From NCBI GenBank assembly GCA_021732485.1, contig JAKFUV010000002.1, positions 62,001-126,000 on the forward strand: a stretch of DNA of 64,000 nt. Direction: 5' to 3'. The notes beneath the pieces are model-generated. The model was not told where the DNA came from. It saw only the letters and a list, made by a program, of their open reading frames with translations, and did not search any database. This document shows, piece by piece, positions 1 through 7,400 of the stretch; position 1 is the stretch's first letter; each line of letters starts with the position of its first letter. Both the position numbers and the translations under genes were made by a program. This DNA comes from Hyphomicrobium sp. Its GTDB lineage: Bacteria > Pseudomonadota > Alphaproteobacteria > Rhizobiales > Hyphomicrobiaceae.

Positions 1-1
1 G

Positions 2-700
2 CGCGGCCAGCCGTTGAAAGCTCGCTTCTTGGATTTGTGCACGGCGCTGGGCGACCTCGGCGCCTGGGTGCGGTTGCACTACGTTTACCCCTATCCGCAT
101 GTCGACGACGTTATTCCCCTGATGGCTGACGGAAAAATTCTTCCCTATCTCGACATTCCGTTCCAGCACGCCGCCCCGTCCGTGTTGAAGGCCATGCGCC
201 GTCCCGCAGCTCAGGAAAAGACCGCCGAGCGCATCCGCCGCTGGCGCCATATATGTCCCGATCTCGCCATTCGCTCGACGTTCATCGTTGGATTTCCAGG
301 CGAGACCGAGGACGATTTCAACTTTCTTCTCCAGTGGTTGAAAGAGGCAAAGATCAGCCGCGCCGGCTGCTTCAAGTACGAAGCCGTCGATGGCGCCAAA
401 GCCAACGGGCTCGATGGCGCCGTTCCGGAAGAACTGAAAGCTGAGCGCTGGCACCGGTTCATGGCCGCTCAACAGGACGTCAGCGCTGAGCTGCTCGCAG
501 CAAAAGTGGGGCGCACGGTTGACGTGCTGATCGACGAAGTGGACGACGAGGGCGCGATCGGCCGTACGCCGTGGGATGCGCCGGACATCGATGGCAGCGT
601 GTATTTGAATGGCGACACGCGCGCAAAACCTGGCGATCTGGTTCGCACCAAGATCCTCCACTCCGATGACACTGATTTGTGGGCCGAGCGTTTGGTGTAG
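2..700 (+). CDS. rimO: Ribosomal protein S12 methylthiotransferase RimO, 3' part
   Basis: This is the C-terminal 232 residues of the radical-SAM enzyme that methylthiolates a conserved aspartate of ribosomal protein S12. The frame is open to the window edge, so the N-terminal domain and the radical-SAM cysteine cluster lie outside. Visible are the barrel segments [31 protein letters not shown] and [14 protein letters not shown], then a C-terminal TRAM-like domain starting near [12 protein letters not shown]. The PFQHA segment fits RimO and not MiaB, which has PVQSG there. The gene stops 15 bp before the convergent CDF transporter, and no clear terminator is visible in that gap. Confidence 0.95.
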   Translation, partial: RGQPLKARFLDLCTALGDLGAWVRLHYVYPYPHVDDVIPLMADGKILPYLDIPFQHAAPSVLKAMRRPAAQEKTAERIRRWRHICPDLAIRSTFIVGFPGETEDDFNFLLQWLKEAKISRAGCFKYEAVDGAKANGLDGAVPEELKAERWHRFMAAQQDVSAELLAAKVGRTVDVLIDEVDDEGAIGRTPWDAPDIDGSVYLNGDTRAKPGDLVRTKILHSDDTDLWAERLV

Positions 701-715
701 GCCACTTCGGCTTGG

Positions 716-1705
716 CTACAAGTTGACCGCGCCAGTTGCCTCAGGCTTCACCTTGTGGCCCGGCTCGACATGAATGACGACCTCCGAGCCTTCAATCGCG
801 GCCTCAATTGCGTCCTCTAGGCGATCGCAGATGGCGTGTGCCTCTTGCACCGTCATCATACCTGGGACAACCAAGTGAAATTCAATGAACAACGCTCGAC
901 CCGCTTGCCGGGTTCGAATGTCATGCGCTTGCATCGCGCCGGCGCCGTTATTTTCAATCACCCGGCGAATGCGCGCTTCGATGTCCGGCGATGCGGCTTG
1001 ATCGAGCAGCCGCGACATCGACTGCAAAGTGATCTTATGGCCGGTCCACAAAATATTCAGCGCAACGAGTGCTGCGAGCAGCGGATCGAGAATGCTCCAT
1101 CCCGTCAGCACGGCCAACACTAATCCCACGATGACGCCGGCCGACGTCACGACGTCGGTATACAGGTGCGCCCCATCAGCAACCAAGGCGGGCGATCGCC
1201 ATGCGTTACCGCGGCTGATCAAGGTGTAGGCCCACACGGCATTGATAGCCGCAGCGGCGCCATTGATCGCCAGGCCAATCGTCGGTGATTGTAACGGGGT
1301 TGGCGCGCTGATGGCCGCGTAGGCTTTCGACAGGATCAGCAACGCGGCGACGATAATCATCGCGCCTTCAAAGATAGCCGAAAAAAATTCTGCTTTGTGG
1401 TGTCCGAACGGATGGTCGGCATCGGCCGGCTTGGCGCTGAACTTCACAGCGAGCAGGGCGGCAACGGCAGTGGCGACATTGACGACGCTTTCGAGCGCGT
1501 CGGAATAAAGCGCCACCGAGCCAGATACCATATAGGCCAAGTATTTGACGGCCATCACCGCTGCGGCGACGACGATGTTGACCATCGCGAATGTGGTGAT
1601 GTTCCGCGTCACATCCGATTGGTTTTCGACCATCGTGCGGCTTGCCTTCGCGGCTGGTTCTTCAAGGCGCTCGAGCATTTTCTGACGCCGTGGATACCGG
1701 GTCAT
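716..1705 (-). CDS. Cation diffusion facilitator (CDF) family metal transporter
   Basis: A 329-residue inner-membrane metal/proton antiporter of the CDF family (FieF/YiiP-like), with six hydrophobic segments and a cytoplasmic C-terminal domain ending in a conserved HVEPG. The TM5 half of the transport site is intact (AHLYTD, HxxxD), as is the HPFGHHKAE loop. In TM2, aligning on that loop places Glu and Asn (SDALESVVN) where E. coli YiiP has Asp45 and Asp49, so the metal ligands, and perhaps selectivity, differ from YiiP. The chosen start is the ATG at 1705; a TTG at 1723 or inner ATGs are possible because no strong ribosome-binding site marks any of them. Substrate (Zn, Fe, Mn or Co) cannot be read from sequence. 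Confidence 0.9.
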   Translation of the reverse strand: MTRYPRRQKMLERLEEPAAKASRTMVENQSDVTRNITTFAMVNIVVAAAVMAVKYLAYMVSGSVALYSDALESVVNVATAVAALLAVKFSAKPADADHPFGHHKAEFFSAIFEGAMIIVAALLILSKAYAAISAPTPLQSPTIGLAINGAAAAINAVWAYTLISRGNAWRSPALVADGAHLYTDVVTSAGVIVGLVLAVLTGWSILDPLLAALVALNILWTGHKITLQSMSRLLDQAASPDIEARIRRVIENNGAGAMQAHDIRTRQAGRALFIEFHLVVPGMMTVQEAHAICDRLEDAIEAAIEGSEVVIHVEPGHKVKPEATGAVNL

Positions 1706-1976
1706 CGTCGAAAAATGCGACAAAGCAATAGCGACCTAGGTGGCACAGTTCGCCGTGAGCGACTAGAGCACTGCGCGAAGCATCCCGACGATCACGGCAT
1801 CTTGGTTCGGTCGCGACCACGCGGACCATGTCCGGCCTCATGTCATCATTCACTGACCGTCGCCGCGTGTTGCACCTTATCCACACGCCACCATCGGTCT
1901 GGGCTCGTCGGAACCCCGAGAATCTGTTGCTGACAGAAGGCTCGCATTGCTCAGAGCTCGGCGCCACGGGGGCACA

Positions 1977-2852
1977 ATGGCCAATTTCACCACGCACATC
2001 GGAGCCGGAACGGTGGTTTCTGGCGGCCTCGCCACATTGACGCTCGCCGCCGACGTCGTTGCGCCGGAAAATCTCGTGGCTGTCACCATGGCTGGGGTTC
2101 TGGGCTCCGTGTTGCCTGACATTGATCTGCGTGATTCGCGGCCGAGCCGCGCGATGTTCGCCGGTCTCGGTATTTTGTTTTCATTCGCCATTCTGTTCAA
2201 TGCGGCGACGAAGTTTTCAATTGCCGAACTTTGGGTGCTCTGGCTCGGCACCCTGGTCGCCGTTCGCTATGGGCTGCATGCGGTTTTCCACCGGCTATCC
2301 GTCCATCGCGGCACTTGGCACTCGCTGCTGGCAGCGGTGTTTTCGTCCGTGGCCACCGCCGTCGTTTATTATCACATGCTGGGCCGGCCCGAAGGCGTGG
2401 CGTGGCTCGCCGCCGCTTTCATGATGGTGGGTTTCCTGACGCATCTCATTCTCGATGAGCTGTATTCTGTCGACGTGATGGATATCCGCATCAAGTCGTC
2501 ATTCGGCACCGCGCTTAAAATGTTCGACCGCCGCTTCATGGCCGCGACACTCGCCATGATGACCGCGACCGCCGCGGCGATCTGGGCTGCCCCTCCCACG
2601 AAGATTTTCGTCGACGGCGTTGCTTCAAAAGATCTTTGGAGTGGATTGCATCGCCGCCTGCTGCCCGACAGCAAATGGTTTGGCATCCTAGCGATGCCGC
2701 ATTTTGCCCAGCGAGCGCCGCCGAACTCATCTTGGACCGAGCGGGGTGTAGCGCCAGCGTTGCCGGGTGTTACGACCGGCTCAATTGCTGATCCCGCCGC
2801 AAGCGGGCCCGCAAGGGCGCCCGTCGACCGACAGACCAATCCCGCGAATTAA
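1977..2852 (+). CDS. YdjM-like membrane-bound metal-dependent hydrolase
   Basis: A 291-residue integral membrane protein of the YdjM/LexA-binding inner membrane hydrolase type (DUF457-like). Diagnostic residues are His in NFTTHIGAG at the N-terminus, LPDIDLRDSRPSR, the HRGTWHSL histidine pair and FLTHLILDELYSVD, which together make the putative metal site. Four or five hydrophobic stretches are visible up to about residue 210, and the last 80 residues look disordered and Pro/Ala-rich. The start at 1977 is preferred over earlier in-frame codons because GGGGG lies just upstream and the family begins with this MANFTTH-like sequence. Substrate is unknown. Its stop overlaps by 4 bp the stop of the convergent TetR gene. 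Confidence 0.8.
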   Translation: MANFTTHIGAGTVVSGGLATLTLAADVVAPENLVAVTMAGVLGSVLPDIDLRDSRPSRAMFAGLGILFSFAILFNAATKFSIAELWVLWLGTLVAVRYGLHAVFHRLSVHRGTWHSLLAAVFSSVATAVVYYHMLGRPEGVAWLAAAFMMVGFLTHLILDELYSVDVMDIRIKSSFGTALKMFDRRFMAATLAMMTATAAAIWAAPPTKIFVDGVASKDLWSGLHRRLLPDSKWFGILAMPHFAQRAPPNSSWTERGVAPALPGVTTGSIADPAASGPARAPVDRQTNPAN

Positions 2853-3469
2853 GCGCTGACGGCGATTGTTTGATTAGCAACCAGTCCGTCTAAGAAGGTC
2901 TGGGTGAGCGTGTGCGTGTAATCGAGCGCGGTGGTCACCGTCAAAAACGGAGCCTTGTCGGTGACGGCAATGGCTGTGATGCCGTGCACGCCGGCCCACA
3001 ACACGCGAGCGGCCAAATTTTTCTCAGCTGCACTGGCGCCGATCATCAATGGCGCCAGTGCGCCGGAGACCGTGTCGCCGATCGCAAAGACGTAATCGTG
3101 CAATGCCTTTGACGGGGCCGCCGTTGTGGGCAGCGAATGCGAAAATAGCAGGTTCCAGAGCTTGCGATTACGCAATGCATAGTCAACGTAAGTTTTCGCC
3201 AACGCATCAATATGCAAAGCTGGAGTTGCGCCGATCGGCGTCTCGGCGAGTTGACAGGCAACATCGCGCAACATCTCGACCTGTAATGTCAGGAGCACAT
3301 CATCGAGATTTTCGAAAATATTATACAGCGTGCCAGGCGAATACTCGATCGAGCGCGCAATTTCGCGAGCCGACAGCCCGGGCAATCCCTGCTTCTCGAT
3401 TATTTTTCGTGCCGAGGCCAGTATAAGTTGCCGCAGTTCCTCAGGCGTATGTAATGAGCGCCGACCCAT
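2849..3469 (-). CDS. TetR/AcrR family transcriptional regulator
   Basis: A 206-residue one-component repressor. The N-terminal helix-turn-helix is clear (GLSAREIARSIEYSPGTLYN, roughly residues 30-50), and the C-terminal ligand-binding domain contains the tryptophan-histidine-glycine signature LWAGVHGITAI typical of WHG-domain TetR proteins. The start at 3469 is the first ATG; TTG at 3502 or GTG at 3493 would add an N-terminal tail with no better ribosome-binding site. The neighbours do not reveal a target: the gene runs convergently into the membrane hydrolase, and upstream lies a 290 bp gap holding a repeated 12-mer that could be an operator. Confidence 0.9.
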   Translation of the reverse strand: MGRRSLHTPEELRQLILASARKIIEKQGLPGLSAREIARSIEYSPGTLYNIFENLDDVLLTLQVEMLRDVACQLAETPIGATPALHIDALAKTYVDYALRNRKLWNLLFSHSLPTTAAPSKALHDYVFAIGDTVSGALAPLMIGASAAEKNLAARVLWAGVHGITAIAVTDKAPFLTVTTALDYTHTLTQTFLDGLVANQTIAVSA

Positions 3470-3530
3470 ACCAAAAACTATGTCCCGTTCCACCTTGCGC
3501 AACCGTAGGTGGACCCGTCAAAGCGATCAA

Positions 3531-3680
3531 GCGCGTTATCGCTCGGCAATAGGCGATCAATTCATTGCTCTATGATGTAGAGTATTTGGGTTAGGGTCGA
3601 AAAAAATTGAAAGAATTGAAACAATCTCAATGCCATAGACGAATTGTATCATGGAATAAATAAGCGCGGCGCGTTATCGC
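3531..3680. repeat. Direct repeat pair upstream of TetR gene
   Basis: The exact 12-mer GCGCGTTATCGC occurs at 3531-3542 and 3669-3680, in the gap between the TetR gene and the convergent TadE-like gene. A short inverted repeat CTCTA-N5-TAGAG lies between the copies near 3570. Either could be the autoregulatory operator of the TetR protein. This is position-based inference; the rest of the gap holds nothing recognisable. Confidence 0.3.
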
Positions 3681-3756
3681 CAAGCGCTTGCTCTTGTTCT
3701 CTGAACGCTTGTTATGACGATGCCGCTTGCCCTCATTCGAATTGTGACACTCTGAT

Positions 3757-4377
3757 TCACGGAGGTGGGCAAGCGCCCGTGCACGGTATCCCGCCGTATT
3801 CAACACAGTTATTTCGCGGTGAGTTCGTGACCGTGTCCTTGAACGGCTTGCCCGTCCAGTTGAACGGCAAAATGTCTTTCAGCACGGGCGTATACTGATA
3901 TTCGCCTTCGACCATGATGGCGTAGCCGCCCGCGACGATCATGCCCGTAGCCGGCATCGCCTTTGATGCCGGGCACTGCGAGACGGACATGCCGTTGTGA
4001 GCGTACGACCATGCGACCGTCGTCGTTGCCGCGTTGCCGACAGCGGCACGGATCTGAGTGATCGCGAGTTTCAACGGCGTCGTGCTGTAGGGCCACATGG
4101 CGTGCTCCGCCGCCTTGACGATGCCTTGCAGCTGCGCCACCGAGTCAGCCTTGCTGGTGCCCAACATTTCTTCGCGCGCGACGAGATCGCCGACCATCGC
4201 AGTCGCGCGCTGGAAACGTTTGTGGACGACGATGCTGCGGCCGACTTCAAAGGTGCCGAGCGCCATCAGCACGAATAACGGCGCAATGAACGCAAACTCG
4301 ATCATCGCCACGCCGGCGGTGTTGACAAAGAAACGCCGGATCGTCGCGAAGGTCTGGCGCCTAGGTTTGGTCGTCAT
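3757..4377 (-). CDS. TadE-like minor pilin / pilus assembly protein
   Basis: A 206-residue TadE/TadG-family pseudopilin. The short basic N-terminus is followed by a prepilin-like hydrophobic segment with the conserved glutamate (GVAMIEFAFIAPLFVLMALG, around residues 25-44). This is the site expected for processing by the CpaA-type peptidase and for packing with the Flp filament or its base. The C-terminal domain is exported and ends in an unusual cysteine- and proline-rich tail (CVEYGGIPCTGACPPP). ATG at 4377 has AGGA 11 bp upstream; the open frame continues further upstream only because it runs over the next gene out of frame. It lies 65 bp behind the second TadE-like gene, probably co-transcribed. 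Confidence 0.85.
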   Translation of the reverse strand: MTTKPRRQTFATIRRFFVNTAGVAMIEFAFIAPLFVLMALGTFEVGRSIVVHKRFQRATAMVGDLVAREEMLGTSKADSVAQLQGIVKAAEHAMWPYSTTPLKLAITQIRAAVGNAATTTVAWSYAHNGMSVSQCPASKAMPATGMIVAGGYAIMVEGEYQYTPVLKDILPFNWTGKPFKDTVTNSPRNNCVEYGGIPCTGACPPP

Positions 4378-4442
4378 TGTTGCTCGTCCTGTTGTCTTCT
4401 GAGATCGAAAGTCGCGGCCCGTCGTTCGACGCGATGCTCTGC

Positions 4443-5057
4443 TCAATTTTTCTCGAATGGTTCGCTGCGGAACGCGGTCGCGGCCTGCATCATGTACGAC
4501 TTGTCCGGCATGTTGCCGATGGTGAGAAACGGCAGGTTCTGCGGGAAGTCCCATTTGTAGCAGGCCGTCACAATGACGATGTCGCTGGCGTCGCCGGAGT
4601 AGTCTGCGATCTTGGCGCTCGCGGGAGCTGAATTTTTCACAACGCCACTTTGGCTCACGCACGGCTGCGGCGTAACAGCGGCCCACGACGGATACTTGGT
4701 CACGAAAACTTCGAGAGCGCTACAACGCAGCCACGCACCGGCTTTCGTGCAAATACCTTCTTTGAAATCTTGCACCGTCATTTGTGTATCTGCTGCCTGG
4801 CCGGTGCGGATCAGACGGCTCATCTGATCCATTCCCTTTTCAAGCGAGTTCATTATGAAGAAAAAGAACGCAATTCCGAACAAGCCGAATACGAGCGCCA
4901 GAAACGGCCCGCTGACAGCTGCGAATTCGATCGCAAATGATCCATTGGTGTCGCGCTTGAAGCGGCGCATCGCGGCACGATATGGCCGTTTCAATCCCGA
5001 TATTGAAATCGGCGCCTTCTGGTTTTCCCGATTATCCAGAGTCGCTGCCGTCGTCAT
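4443..5057 (-). CDS. TadE/TadG family pilus assembly protein
   Basis: A 204-residue TadE-like protein, first gene of a two-gene unit with the TadE-like gene downstream. An N-terminal basic region of about 40 residues precedes the pseudopilin segment with conserved Glu (GSFAIEFAAVSGPFLALVFG), and a soluble exported domain with four cysteines follows (ICTKAGAWLRC, PQPCV, TACYKW). The chosen ATG at 5057 has AAGG about 10 bp upstream; a TTG at 5066 is less likely. A perfect CtrA-type box sits about 145 bp upstream. The role inferred from family is minor pilin or pilus anchoring in the Tad machine encoded further right. Confidence 0.85.
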   Translation of the reverse strand: MTTAATLDNRENQKAPISISGLKRPYRAAMRRFKRDTNGSFAIEFAAVSGPFLALVFGLFGIAFFFFIMNSLEKGMDQMSRLIRTGQAADTQMTVQDFKEGICTKAGAWLRCSALEVFVTKYPSWAAVTPQPCVSQSGVVKNSAPASAKIADYSGDASDIVIVTACYKWDFPQNLPFLTIGNMPDKSYMMQAATAFRSEPFEKN

Positions 5058-5199
5058 TGCGTTCAACCTTCTCGATCATCGACTTACACGTGCGAGCGAA
5101 GGTACGGGCCCAATCTTTAAAGTTCCACCACTTCCCGGCCGTATCAGTCGAGATGGTTTAATGCAGATGAATGAAATAATTAGACTTTGCCGGGTTGGT

Positions 5200-5214
5200 T
5201 TAACTTGCGCTTAA
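5200..5214 (-). promoter_or_regulatory. Perfect CtrA-type binding site upstream of tadE-like genes
   Basis: The sequence TTAA-CTTGCGC-TTAA matches the full alphaproteobacterial CtrA consensus TTAA-N7-TTAA without mismatch. It lies about 145 bp before the start of the first TadE-like gene. CtrA is known to activate pilin expression in Caulobacter, so direct control here is inferred, not shown. Confidence 0.6.
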
Positions 5215-5330
5215 CGCCTGCGCGAACGCCGACCTTGTTATGACGCGCTTGGGACGCCGAAGACGCTCACAATGGGCAAACGATTTGAATGCCGCTGGCA
5301 CACTGTCAGCAGCGATTGCCAGGCTTATGC

Positions 5331-5347
5331 CGATAGCTAGGCTATCG
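5331..5347. other. Perfect short inverted repeat
   Basis: CGATAGC-TAG-GCTATCG forms a perfect 7-bp stem with a 3-base loop, 67 bp beyond the stop of the CpaC-N-like gene on the minus strand. No thymine run follows, so it may be a processing or partial terminator hairpin, or chance. The rest of the 5058-5413 gap shows only the CtrA-type box. Confidence 0.3.
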
Positions 5348-5413
5348 CCTCGTCGCGATGGGACGATAATAGGCGGATTGAGCCTAAGGTCGAATGTCGA
5401 TATGCGACACAAC

Positions 5414-5941
5414 CTATTGCGCAGCGCCGCCCCCGCCGCCGCTATCGGCTGAACCTTCTGAAAACTTCGTCTTTGTCGAGTTGTGGGCAGACACCTGTTC
5501 AAAGAAGTTCTTGTCGTCGCCGATCGTCAAATTCGGCTCGCAGTTGGGCGTGCACGAGTAAGTGAAGCGCGTGCTGCCTTTATGCAGGTTGACTACTTTC
5601 AAGTCGTCGCGCTCCACCAGCACGCGCTGGTCTTGGATGACGTTACGGTCCGCGTCGAGGGCGATGATATTGGTGATGCCGAAAGTCTTGCCGGTCACCA
5701 CCAGCAAATTACCTCCCTGAAGCGCCACATCTGCAATCGATGGATTGCCGATGATGATTTCCGAGGCCGGCCGCGGCAGGCGCAGAAGCTGCGACTGATC
5801 ATAGCGCACGATCAAATCGCCGGCGCGCACCGGCGAGACCGGCGCAAGACCGACCAGGCACGCGATCGATATGATGATTGCGGAGCCGGTCACGTGTCGG
5901 CCAAGTGAAGCGCGTGCGGAGGGCAGCGTTGAAAGACTCAT
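5414..5941 (-). CDS. Secreted pilus-assembly N-terminal (CpaC-N-like) domain protein
   Basis: A 175-residue protein with a signal peptide (hydrophobic stretch ending SPVRAGD, cleavage near residue 40) and one domain equivalent to the N-terminal pilus-formation domain of the CpaC secretin: LIVRYDQSQLLRLPRPASEI, IGNPSIADVAL and VVTGKTFGITNIIALD correspond to parallel motifs in CpaC encoded at 8956. It lacks any secretin pore domain. A cysteine pair (CTPNC) and a Ser/Gly-rich tail ending GGGGGAAQ follow. It probably works in the periplasm beside the secretin, as a chaperone or alignment factor, but this is inferred from the shared domain. It is transcribed away from the flp genes, with 588 bp between. 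Confidence 0.8.
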   Translation of the reverse strand: MSLSTLPSARASLGRHVTGSAIIISIACLVGLAPVSPVRAGDLIVRYDQSQLLRLPRPASEIIIGNPSIADVALQGGNLLVVTGKTFGITNIIALDADRNVIQDQRVLVERDDLKVVNLHKGSTRFTYSCTPNCEPNLTIGDDKNFFEQVSAHNSTKTKFSEGSADSGGGGGAAQ

Positions 5942-6529
5942 GATCGGGCATCCCGTTGCAAGTCGTCGAGTTGTTCACCCCATTAGTCCAGGAAATGGTG
6001 AAGGAACTGCAAACGACTGTCGCAGGGCGGGACTGGCCGGCGGTGCACAGTCAAAACCGGCTGTCGATGGCCGCTGAAAGCCGCCGTCGGCGCAGATGAG
6101 GAGAACGTTGTGCCGCTAGAAATGCTCATGCCAAAGATACTCGGGCACCACCCTAAATATCGCCGGCCGATTTTGGGCTGAAAATATTGATTTGCTCACG
6201 ACAGTTCCGCCGACAGGCTTCGGCACGATGATGATTTACTCCAAAGAAACACAGTATTAACCCAAAACCGGTTGTGTATTTTGTAAATTCCGAAATTTAT
6301 AAAAATATATATTCTGGAAAAACTGAGGAATACATGTTTTTTACTTAAACTAAACAAACAAAAATATGTTTTCAACACATCCGCAGGACATATTTATTCA
6401 GTGGATGGCGATTTTTACTACAGCTTAATACCTCCCACGTAGTCTCACCATCAGTTCAGCGGTGCGGACGTGCTCCCCCGATGGACAGGATCGAATGATC
6501 TGAGTCAGTGAAAATTGGGAGAGAGTTAC
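5942..6529. other. Long intergenic region with an AT-rich core
   Basis: This 588 bp divergent gap separates the CpaC-N-like gene from the first Flp pilin gene. The left 240 bp are of ordinary composition and hold nothing recognised. Positions 6241-6420 are strikingly AT-rich: counted directly, 52 of 180 bases are G or C (29%), and 6301-6360 has 13 of 60, against about 60% in neighbouring genes. No coding sequence is convincing there. The right end holds a CtrA-like box and the flp ribosome-binding site, so the patch is probably an extended promoter/regulator-binding region. Confidence 0.6.
6414..6428 (+). promoter_or_regulatory. CtrA-like box upstream of first flp gene
   Basis: TTTA-CTACAGC-TTAA matches the CtrA consensus TTAA-N7-TTAA with one mismatch and lies 102 bp before the pilin start codon, at the edge of the AT-rich patch. 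The spacing resembles the other boxes in this locus. Confidence 0.45.
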
Positions 6530-6709
6530 ATGTCGAAAATTGCACACTTCATGAACGACGAGTCGGGCGCAACGGCTATCGAATACGGCCTCATCGCCGC
6601 TATCCTCAGCGTTGGCATCATCACCGTGCTCGGCTCGGTCAAGACCAACCTCAGCGGTACGTTCTCGAAGATCGCTACCGAATTGTCGACGGCTAACGCC
6701 GCCAACTAA
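6530..6709 (+). CDS. flp: Flp family type IVb pilin (first copy)
   Basis: A 59-residue Flp/Fap pilin, the structural subunit of the Tad pilus. The Flp processing motif is exact: DESG then ATAIEYGLIAAILSVGIIT, so cleavage by the CpaA-type peptidase after Gly would leave a mature pilin with Glu at +5 followed by Tyr. The hydrophobic segment is followed by a short soluble tail (SGTFSKIATELSTANAAN). The start is fixed by GGGAGAGAG five bases upstream. An upstream CtrA-like box and a downstream hairpin suggest its own transcript, as expected for an abundant pilin. Confidence 0.95.
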   Translation: MSKIAHFMNDESGATAIEYGLIAAILSVGIITVLGSVKTNLSGTFSKIATELSTANAAN

Positions 6710-6764
6710 TCGGTCGGTCAGCTCTTGCTGACGTCGATCGCGTTGGAATTTTAGTCCGCAGGCC

Positions 6765-6796
6765 GCGCTCGAAGCTTACGCTTCGGGCGTTTCCTG
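6765..6796 (+). terminator. Hairpin terminator after first flp gene
   Basis: A stem formed by CGCTCGAAGC and GCTTCGGGCG around a short TTAC-centred loop is followed by TTTCCTGTTTT. It lies about 60 bp after the flp stop. The thymine run is interrupted, so termination may be partial. Confidence 0.5.
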
Positions 6797-6883
6797 TTTT
6801 GGCTGTCCCGCTCGCCGAAATCCCGAACGGGTCGAAAGCGCCCGCCGATGTATTTTCATAATCTACTCATAACAACCCGCAAT

Positions 6884-6898
6884 TTAAGCTCGTTTTGG
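6884..6898 (+). promoter_or_regulatory. Weak CtrA-like box upstream of second flp gene
   Basis: TTAA-GCTCGTT-TTGG keeps one perfect half-site and has two mismatches in the other. It is 121 bp upstream of the second pilin start, a similar spacing to the better boxes of the locus. Alone it would not be reported. The remainder of the 309 bp gap 6710-7018 holds only the hairpin described after the first pilin. Confidence 0.25.
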
Positions 6899-7018
6899 GC
6901 CTCCTTTATACGTCGAACTCCACGGAGCATTAACGACGACACGATAGGCTGCAACGGTCACCAGCGCGTGCAGATTGCACCGTTTCACGTTTGAACATCG
7001 CGCAACCAGGGTCAGCCA

Positions 7019-7195
7019 ATGACAACACTGCTGAAAAAATTCGTCGCAGACCAGGATGGCGCGACGGCCATCGAGTATGCGCTCATCGCCGGCATCGTCA
7101 GCATATCCATCGTTGCAACCCTGACGCAGGTCACGGGGCAATTGGCGGCCGTGTTCTCGAACATCTCGACCCAGTTCGACACCATTTTGAATTGA
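7019..7195 (+). CDS. Flp family type IVb pilin (second copy, 58 residues)
   Basis: A short gene that length filters would miss. It encodes MTTLLKKFVADQDGATAIEY and continues ALIAGIVSISIVATLTQVTG, ending FDTILN. The Flp signature is exact: Gly followed by ATAIEYALIAG, with Glu at +5 and Tyr at +6 after the predicted cleavage site. CAGGG lies about 5-9 bases before the ATG. The soluble tail differs from the first pilin and is richer in Gln and Val, so this is a divergent paralogue and not a recent duplicate. It could be an alternative major subunit or a minor one. cpaA follows 205 bp later. Confidence 0.93.
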   Translation: MTTLLKKFVADQDGATAIEYALIAGIVSISIVATLTQVTGQLAAVFSNISTQFDTILN

Positions 7196-7241
7196 GCAAG
7201 CCGGCCAAGCGTGTCGCGTGCCAGTGAAAGCTGGTCCGCTG

Positions 7242-7256
7242 TTAGCCCAAAATTAA
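7242..7256 (+). promoter_or_regulatory. CtrA-like box upstream of cpaA
   Basis: TTAG-CCCAAAA-TTAA matches TTAA-N7-TTAA with one mismatch. It sits between the second pilin gene and cpaA, 145 bp before the cpaA start. Confidence 0.45.
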
Positions 7257-7400
7257 CGCTGTTGTGGCGAACATACCGTGCCGTGTTCGGGCCCTATGGT
7301 GCTTGGGTTCGCCAGTCGGTCAACGCGAGATTTATCTTTCAACGCGGCGCGCGCCACACAGCCAACCGCAACACGTCAACCGCCACACGGAGCGATCAAA

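Noticed and set aside
3644..3898. An 84-codon Cys-rich plus-strand frame overlapping the end of the TadE-like gene
   Set aside because: Most of it is antisense to the TadE-like C-terminus; no ribosome-binding site and no homology was recognised.
4378..4686. N-terminal extension of the TadE-like gene at 3757-4377
   Set aside because: This stretch overlaps the preceding TadE-like gene out of frame and encodes Arg-rich sequence. The ATG at 4377 has its own ribosome-binding site.
6196..6378. A 60-codon frame in the AT-rich patch as a small gene
   Set aside because: No ribosome-binding site; Phe/Ile/Lys/Ser-rich composition simply reflects the base composition of the patch.
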